Part shown: positions 46,526-51,666 of the stretch, one piece after another
Position numbering within the stretch: the first letter of the stretch is position 1
Layout of the letters: every line of letters starts with the position of its first letter
Origin: JAGVUD01 sp052033935
GTDB lineage: Bacteria > Armatimonadota > UBA5829 > DSUL01
Length of the DNA stretch: 51,666 nt
Assembly: GCA_052033935.1 (NCBI GenBank)
Contig: JBPOJE010000008.1
Location: 1-51,666, forward strand
Direction of reading: 5' to 3'
Translations under genes and position numbers: made by a program
The notes under the pieces: generated by a model
Told to the model about the DNA's origin: nothing
Databases searched by the model: none
Seen by the model: the letters and a program-made list of their open reading frames with translations, nothing else

Positions 46526-49051
46526 TCAGATTCCGAGTCGACTTCTCCGGAGAAGCTCCTCCGTGTCCGACGCGCGGTTCGGGGCGTAGCCGTCCAGCCT
46601 CTGAATGTGCTCGTGCACCGCGTCCAGAATGTCCGAAGGGAACGGGAAGAAGCTGTCCTCCACCTCGTCCGCCGGGGTGATCCAGTTGCGCGCGCCCACG
46701 ACCACCGGCGGGGCATCCAGATCGTCAAAGCAGAACTGTGTGATCTTCGCCGCGAATGTCTGGAGCATGCTCCCGCGCTCGCAGGCGTCGGAGGCCAGCA
46801 GAATCCGTCCGGTCTTCTTCACCGACGCGATCACCTTCTCGTAGTTGAACGGTACGATCGAGCGCGTGTCAATAATCTCGCACGAAATGCCGTACTTCTC
46901 TTCGAGCGTCTTTGCCGCTTCCAGAGCTCGGTAGAGCGTCGCGCCGATCGTCATGATCGTCAGGTCGTTGCCCTGCTTCTTCACGTCCGGCTCGCCGATG
47001 GGAATCTCATACGCCCCGGCCGGCACGCCCTCTGTTCCGTGGAACAGTTCGTGCTGGTCGTAGATGCGCTGGCTTTCGAAGAAGATGACGGGGTCCGTGC
47101 CCAGAAGCGCCGAGTACATTAGCCCCTTCGCGTCGTAAGGGGTGGCGGGGAAGACGACCTTCAGTCCCGGCACATGTGCGCACATGGATGTCCAGTCCTG
47201 GCTGTGCTGGGCACCGTACTTGCTGCCGACCGAAACCCGCAGCACGAGCGGCATCCGCAGCATTCCCCCCGACATGGACTGCCACTTCGACATCTGGTTG
47301 AATATCTCGTCGCCGGCGCGCCCCATGAAGTCGCAGTACATCAGCTCGGCGATCACGCGTCCGCCTTCTAGGGCGTATCCGACCGCCGAACCGGCGATGG
47401 CGCCCTCCGAGATCGGCGTGTTGAACAGCCGGTGATAGGGCAGGGCTTCGGTGAGACCGCGGTACACCGCGAACGCGCCGCCCCAGTCGCGGTTCTCCTC
47501 GCCGTATGCAATCAGCGTTGGGTCTTTGCCAAACCTGTCCAGCACCGCCTCGAAGATCGCGTCTCTCAGAACTAGGCACTTGCCTTTCGGGAGCACTGTG
47601 CCGTCCGCGCCGATGCCCGAGCGGCTGCGTCCGGCTATCTGCTTCACGCGGGGGTTCTCCTCCGCGGGAAGCAGCATCTCGGGAGTAGCGCTGCCGTCCC
47701 AGGGAGCGCCGGTTTGCGTTCCTGTGGGCGGATCGGGAATCTCGCGGCGCTCGTTCGAAAACATCGTCTGCTCCAGCAGGCTGTTCACGCTGTAGAGATC
47801 GGCGCGCGGCGATATCTCCAGATCCACCGCCCTGGCGCATGCGCGCAGGATGCGCTCTTCCACGTCCTGCCGTATCTGCTCCAGGCTGCTTTCCGTCGCG
47901 GCTTTCCCGCTCACGAGTTCGACCCCGTAAGTGGCTATAGAGTCCACCGCCTGCCACTCGCTCACTTCCGACTTGTCGCGGTAAGACGAAGCATCCGACG
48001 GCGAGTGACCGCTGAAGCGGTAGGTGAGCGTGTCGAGCAGCACCGGCCCCTCACCGCGCTCCAGCACTTCTTTCTTGCGGGCTATGGCGTCAATCACCGC
48101 CAGCGGGTTGTAGCCGTCCACGCGCTCCGCGTGCATCTGCTCGGGGTTCACCCCCGCGCCGATTCGCGCCACGAACTTGAAGCCCATCGTCTCGCCGACG
48201 GGCTGCCCGCCCATGCCGTAGAAGTTGTTCACGAAGTTGAAGATCAGCGGCAGGCCGCCCCTGTGCGCTTCGTCCCAGAGCGTTCTGTACTGGTCCATGC
48301 TCGCCAGGCAGATCGCCTCCCAGACCGGGCCGCACGCCGACGAAGCGTCGCCGATGTTGCAGACAACGATGCCCTTGCGCTTGTTCACCTTCTTGAAGAT
48401 CGCTGCCCCGACCGAGATGTCCGCTGAGCCGCCGACGATGGCGTTGTTCGGATACACCCCGAACGGTGTGAAGAATGCGTGCATCGAGCCGCCCATACCC
48501 TTGTTTAGCCCGGCCTCGCGCCCGAATATCTCCGCCAGTGTCCCGTAGATCAGATAATCCACCGCCAGAGACCTGATCGCCCCTTTACCGGATTTCGCTG
48601 AAGCATCTGGGGACAGGGCCTTCAGCGTCAGCCCGTCGTTGTACGTCTCCATAATCCGCTGGAGCGTCTCTTCGTCCAGCTTCTCGATGGCCGAGAGCCC
48701 TTTGGCCAGAATCTCGCCGTGGCTGCGGTGGCTGCCGAAGATGTGGTCTTCCACGCCCAGCCCGAACGCTTGCCCCACGGCCGAGGCCTCCTGCCCGATG
48801 GAGAGGTGCGCCGGTCCGCGGTGGTTGTACTCTATGCCGTGGTAGTTCGTCTTGGTCTTGATCTCCTGCAGCATCGTTTCGAACGTGCGGATGACGTACA
48901 TATCGCGGTAGATACGGACCAGGTCTTCGCGCGAGTAGCGCTGCAGCTCGTCCTTCATCGTGCGGTCGTACTGGTTGAGCGAAATCGGCTTGAGCTTGAT
49001 GGTCCCCTTCTTCCGCTGTTCTCCGGGGAGGATGGCTATACTTTTTGGCAT
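46526..49051 (-). CDS. Fused 2-oxoacid dehydrogenase E1 (alpha-beta)
   Basis: 841 residues with both E1 subunits in one chain. Residues about 40-420 are E1-alpha: RGPAHLSIGQEASAVG, FGSHRSHGEILAKG, and the thiamine-diphosphate motif from GDASSACGPVWEA to FNFVNN. A linker of about 100 residues follows. Residues about 515-830 are E1-beta: LRDAIFEAVLDRFGKDPTLI, FNTPISEGAIAGSAVGYALE, LRVSVGSKYGAQHSQDWTSM. The substrate could be pyruvate, a branched-chain oxoacid or acetoin. No E2 or E3 gene is nearby. The ATG lies two bases after the hicA stop, and its ribosome site (AGAAGG) is inside hicA, so the genes are probably co-translated. Confidence 0.93.
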   Translation of the reverse strand: MPKSIAILPGEQRKKGTIKLKPISLNQYDRTMKDELQRYSREDLVRIYRDMYVIRTFETMLQEIKTKTNYHGIEYNHRGPAHLSIGQEASAVGQAFGLGVEDHIFGSHRSHGEILAKGLSAIEKLDEETLQRIMETYNDGLTLKALSPDASAKSGKGAIRSLAVDYLIYGTLAEIFGREAGLNKGMGGSMHAFFTPFGVYPNNAIVGGSADISVGAAIFKKVNKRKGIVVCNIGDASSACGPVWEAICLASMDQYRTLWDEAHRGGLPLIFNFVNNFYGMGGQPVGETMGFKFVARIGAGVNPEQMHAERVDGYNPLAVIDAIARKKEVLERGEGPVLLDTLTYRFSGHSPSDASSYRDKSEVSEWQAVDSIATYGVELVSGKAATESSLEQIRQDVEERILRACARAVDLEISPRADLYSVNSLLEQTMFSNERREIPDPPTGTQTGAPWDGSATPEMLLPAEENPRVKQIAGRSRSGIGADGTVLPKGKCLVLRDAIFEAVLDRFGKDPTLIAYGEENRDWGGAFAVYRGLTEALPYHRLFNTPISEGAIAGSAVGYALEGGRVIAELMYCDFMGRAGDEIFNQMSKWQSMSGGMLRMPLVLRVSVGSKYGAQHSQDWTSMCAHVPGLKVVFPATPYDAKGLMYSALLGTDPVIFFESQRIYDQHELFHGTEGVPAGAYEIPIGEPDVKKQGNDLTIMTIGATLYRALEAAKTLEEKYGISCEIIDTRSIVPFNYEKVIASVKKTGRILLASDACERGSMLQTFAAKITQFCFDDLDAPPVVVGARNWITPADEVEDSFFPFPSDILDAVHEHIQRLDGYAPNRASDTEELLRRSRLGI

Positions 49052-49053
49052 TC

Positions 49054-49311
49054 TTACCTTCTATTCATTAATGAGTGACAAACTGCCGGACAAGGAGGCG
49101 CCGTCTGTGTCAGTAGCCACAGTGACGCCTGTTTACTGATGGACAACCGCTCGCAGATCTTTCGTGCGAGGAGTTCGGACACTTCAATGTGCCGGGGAAC
49201 CGCTTCCACCCGCCCTGTCCGCGGATTGCACCAGAGCAAATGTGATCGTCCCTCTCGTTTCAGATAACACCCTTCTTTCCGCATGTGCCGAAGCAATGAC
49301 GAGAGCTTCAT
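49054..49311 (-). CDS. hicA: HicA-type toxin (mRNA interferase)
   Basis: 85 residues. The double-stranded RNA-binding-like fold shows LLRHMRKEGCYLKREGRSHL with the catalytic His24 after Gly-Arg-Ser, then VPRHIEVSELLARKICERL. About 25 residues beyond the usual end (KQASLWLLTQTAPPCPAVCH and on) run to a stop two bases before the E1 gene. HicA normally cleaves mRNA when freed from HicB. Its start overlaps the hicB stop by four bases. Confidence 0.85.
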   Translation of the reverse strand: MKLSSLLRHMRKEGCYLKREGRSHLLWCNPRTGRVEAVPRHIEVSELLARKICERLSISKQASLWLLTQTAPPCPAVCHSLMNRR

Positions 49312-49511
49312 CCGATTGAGAGAGTCTCCTTGATCGCGCCCTTGGGCAGGCCCTTGAGCGCATCTTCCCTCCTGTCCTTGATCGCCTCTGCTAGGCTGGC
49401 CTTTGCCTCTTCGACAGTCGTTCCCTGGCCGTTCGCGCCGGGCACCTCCGCGCAGTACGCGATGTACCAGTGCCCGTCCTGCTCGACTATCGCAGTGAAC
49501 TCGTTGTGCAT
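49308..49511 (-). CDS. hicB: HicB-type antitoxin
   Basis: 67 residues: FTAIVEQDGHWYIAYCAEVP, GANGQGTTVEEAKASLAEAI, the short HicB (UPF0150-like) fold of a partial RNase H. There is no separate DNA-binding domain after it, so control of the operon may rely on another protein or on the complex. It is the first gene of the pair, as is common for hicBA. Confidence 0.85.
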   Translation of the reverse strand: MHNEFTAIVEQDGHWYIAYCAEVPGANGQGTTVEEAKASLAEAIKDRREDALKGLPKGAIKETLSIG

Positions 49512-49607
49512 GGTCGTCGCTTTCCTGCTCGCCGCATATCGCTCCCGCTCGAAGGCGTGGGCACCTGCCCGCTCAACACTCTACGGGTGCGTCCGGCTTG
49601 CCGTGAA

Positions 49608-50612
49608 TCAGCCGATTCCCATCGCCTTCTTCACGCGATCCAGCGTTGCGGCGGCAATCGGCCTCACGCGGCCGGTGCCGTCCTTCAGAATCTGTTCTAT
49701 CGTCGCGGGGTCGCGGACGATCTCATTGTAGCGCGCCTGCACCGGCTCCACCGCTGCTAGGACCGCTTCGGCCACCGCCTTCTTCAGGTTCCCGTAGCCT
49801 CCGCCCGCGAACTCCGCCTCGATCGTCTCTCTGTCCTTGCCCGTAATCGCCTGATACACCGTCAGCAGGTTCAGAACTCCTGCCCCCGCGTGATCAAATC
49901 GGGTCTCCTGGCCCGAGTCCGTGACCGCCGACATGACCGTCTTTCTGATCTGCTTCGGGTCGTCCAGCAGGCCGACGCTGTGACCGGCCTTCTTCTCGCC
50001 GGTGCTCTTCGACATCTTGTTTTCGGGGTCGTCGAATCCCATCACGCGCGCGCCGCTCTTCGGGATCATCGCATCCGGCACCACGAACACCTCGCCGAAC
50101 ATGTGGTTGACGCGCATCGCGACATCGCGAGTGATCTCGATGTGCTGTTTCTGATCTTCGCCCACGGGCACCATGTCGGTGTCATAGAGAAGAATATCCG
50201 CCGCCATCAGGGCGGGGTACACGAGCAGGCCGGTGCCGACGCTCTCCTGCAGTCCGGCCTTGGCTTTGTATTGAGTCATCCGCTCGAGCCAGCCAAGCGG
50301 AGTCATGCAGCCGAGAATCCACGCAAGCTCCGCATGCTCCTTCACGTGAGACTGCACGAAGATCGCGCTCTTCCGAGGGTCAATCCCGCACGCAATGTAA
50401 AGCGCCGCAACCTCCCGCGTCTTCTCGTGCAGGTCCTTCGGGCTGAGCGCCTCGGGGATGGTGATCGCGTGCAGATCAACGACGCAGTAAACGCAGTCGT
50501 ATTCGTCCTGCATGCGCACCCATTGCGACAGCGCGCCCAGATAGTTGCCCAGATGCAGCTTTCCAGACGGCTGCACTCCGCTGAAGACCCGCTTCTTTGA
50601 ATGACCTGCCAT
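49608..50612 (-). CDS. trpS: Tryptophanyl-tRNA synthetase
   Basis: 334 residues, the usual length for bacterial TrpRS. FSGVQPSGKLHLGNYLGAL carries the HIGH-type signature, and NKMSKSTGEKK (about 195-205) is the KMSKS loop. DLHAITIPEAL and MTPLGWLERMTQYKAK are conserved. AGAGGGGAG precedes the ATG. It begins nine bases after the regulator gene, so the two are probably co-transcribed. Confidence 0.96.
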   Translation of the reverse strand: MAGHSKKRVFSGVQPSGKLHLGNYLGALSQWVRMQDEYDCVYCVVDLHAITIPEALSPKDLHEKTREVAALYIACGIDPRKSAIFVQSHVKEHAELAWILGCMTPLGWLERMTQYKAKAGLQESVGTGLLVYPALMAADILLYDTDMVPVGEDQKQHIEITRDVAMRVNHMFGEVFVVPDAMIPKSGARVMGFDDPENKMSKSTGEKKAGHSVGLLDDPKQIRKTVMSAVTDSGQETRFDHAGAGVLNLLTVYQAITGKDRETIEAEFAGGGYGNLKKAVAEAVLAAVEPVQARYNEIVRDPATIEQILKDGTGRVRPIAAATLDRVKKAMGIG

Positions 50613-50621
50613 ACTCCCCTC

Positions 50622-51455
50622 TTACGGTTTCTGTTTGCCCGAATCGCCCGGCGTGTCACAACACCCCGGGGTGCCGGGAAGCACGAGCGTAATCCCCCGC
50701 TCTTCAAAAAAACTGACCCACTCCGCGTCGGGCCCTGTGTCCGTGACGACCCTCGACACCTTCTCCCAGCCGCAGATCTGGAACAGCGACGGCGCTGAGA
50801 ACTTGGAATGATCCACCACCAGCACCACGTCACGCGCGTTCGCGATCACATGCTTGTAAAGGTAAGCCGTCTCGATGTCATTCGACCACAGGCCGAGGTC
50901 GGCGCTCAACCCGTCCGCGCTGATGAACGCGACATAGCCGCGCATCTGGTCCACGGACTGCGCCGCAAGCGGCCCCACGCAGTCCGCGCGTTCGGGGCGG
51001 TATCGGCCGCCGATCTGAAAGATGTTCACCTCCGGTGCGCCGGCAAGCTCTGTCGCCCAGCGCCACGAGTTGACGATCACCGACAGCCCGCGCCTTCGCC
51101 TGAGACCGTGCCGCATTTCGAGACAGGTTGTCCCGCCGTCAACGTACAGCATTTCGTGATCGGAAACAAGACCGGCCGCCAGGCCTCCGGCGGTGCGTTT
51201 GGCCTCCACGTTTCTTAGCGCGCGCGACTGGAGCGAGAAGTCCGGATGCCGGGGCAGGGTAGCGCCGCCATAGACGAGCTCGATCTGCCGATCCCGCGCA
51301 AGCTGCCTCAGGTCGCGGCGGACGGTAGCCTCGGAGACGCTCAGGGCCTCGGCCAGCGTGCGGACCTGCACGTGTCCGCTTGCCGTTACGCGCTCCACGA
51401 TCTCGCCGCGGCGGCGGGAAGCCGTGCGCGCGCCGCGTCCGCTGCGGTTCGACAT
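50622..51455 (-). CDS. DeoR/GlpR family transcriptional regulator
   Basis: 277 residues. N-terminal helix-turn-helix: RRGEIVERVTASGHVQVRTL, then AEALSVSEATVRRDLRQLAR, the DeoR signature. The C-terminal sensor domain has YVDGGTTCLEM, IFQIGGRYRPE, and VVLVVDHSKF, which in relatives binds a phosphorylated sugar. It may control carbohydrate genes elsewhere; its target is not evident from the window. Confidence 0.92.
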   Translation of the reverse strand: MSNRSGRGARTASRRRGEIVERVTASGHVQVRTLAEALSVSEATVRRDLRQLARDRQIELVYGGATLPRHPDFSLQSRALRNVEAKRTAGGLAAGLVSDHEMLYVDGGTTCLEMRHGLRRRRGLSVIVNSWRWATELAGAPEVNIFQIGGRYRPERADCVGPLAAQSVDQMRGYVAFISADGLSADLGLWSNDIETAYLYKHVIANARDVVLVVDHSKFSAPSLFQICGWEKVSRVVTDTGPDAEWVSFFEERGITLVLPGTPGCCDTPGDSGKQKP

Positions 51456-51507
51456 TTCTACAGTGTTCCTGCCCTAATACTGCACATTGTTGATTGGCTT
51501 CCGTCAG

Positions 51508-51537
51508 AGTGTACACGAGTCCTGCATTTCCCGTCAA
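51508..51537 (-). promoter_or_regulatory. Promoter of the deoR-type gene
   Basis: On the minus strand: TTGACG (51537-51532), 18 bases, TACACT (51513-51508). The predicted start is about 45 bases before the ATG. Nothing further was recognised between 51538 and the right edge. Confidence 0.65.
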
Positions 51538-51666
51538 CAATCCGAATTGCCTCCCGAGTAATCGTACTGAAAACGAGTCGCTGCCTCGGAAAGGAATCGT
51601 ACCGAGAAGCCGAACTGCTCCGGCAAACACAGGAGTATTCGGTTGGATCAACACGGTAAGGCAGAA

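Noticed and set aside
1..51666. tRNA or rRNA genes
   Set aside because: Reading both strands by eye showed no convincing tRNA arm pattern or rRNA segment; a tRNAscan-SE run would be decisive.

Overview
The window is about 51.7 kb of GC-rich bacterial chromosome. Three things together suggest a diderm, probably free-living, member of the Armatimonadota or a close relative. First, there are two orphan pseudopilins of the H-X9-DG type. Second, there are many sugar ABC permeases and carbohydrate-active proteins. Third, the division and cell-wall (dcw) cluster carries a DUF881 gene and a DUF1290 small basic protein gene between ftsQ and ftsA. MurE has the DNPR motif of meso-diaminopimelate ligases, which fits a Gram-negative-type wall. 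The assignment to a phylum is inference, because no rRNA gene is present.

Layout. 1-5.5 kb: the start of an acetylxylan esterase gene (minus), then two CUT1 sugar permeases, a large glycosidase-like protein of unknown function, and a convergent pseudopilin. 5.7-10.7 kb: an accessory island with remnants of two unrelated transposases joined end to end, an MmeI-type single-chain restriction-modification enzyme bracketed by two nearly identical 65-nt repeats, an array of perfect palindromes, and a YefM/YoeB-type toxin-antitoxin pair. 10.8-12.2 kb: a MATE efflux pump. 12.3-19.8 kb (minus): a seven-gene operon joining a ribose-type (CUT2) importer, a TIM-barrel-like lipoprotein and a CUT1 importer, with no ATPase gene. 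19.9-24.7 kb: an orphan Cas4/AddB-like Fe-S nuclease, a second pseudopilin and a UPF0182 membrane protein.

24.8-44.6 kb is the dcw cluster: mraZ, rsmH, ftsL-like, a class B PBP, murE, murF, mraY, murD, ftsW, murG, murC, murB, ddl, ftsQ, DUF881, sbp, ftsA, ftsZ. Most genes overlap by a few bases. The sequence suggests it is not one transcription unit: a strong intrinsic terminator after the PBP gene is followed by a promoter and a structured leader before murE. Upstream of mraZ lie a consensus promoter with a candidate small RNA, CATATG dyads, and a second promoter overlapped by MraZ-box-like repeats.

44.6-51.7 kb (minus): DsbD, a fused alpha/beta 2-oxoacid dehydrogenase E1 placed immediately after a hicBA toxin-antitoxin pair, tryptophanyl-tRNA synthetase, and a DeoR-type regulator with its own promoter.

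The best candidates for something undescribed are the murE leader RNA, the small RNA upstream of mraZ, the palindrome array with its loop-complementary double hairpins, and the mixed CUT2/CUT1 operon. All calls come from reading the sequence and from memory of protein families; no database search was run.
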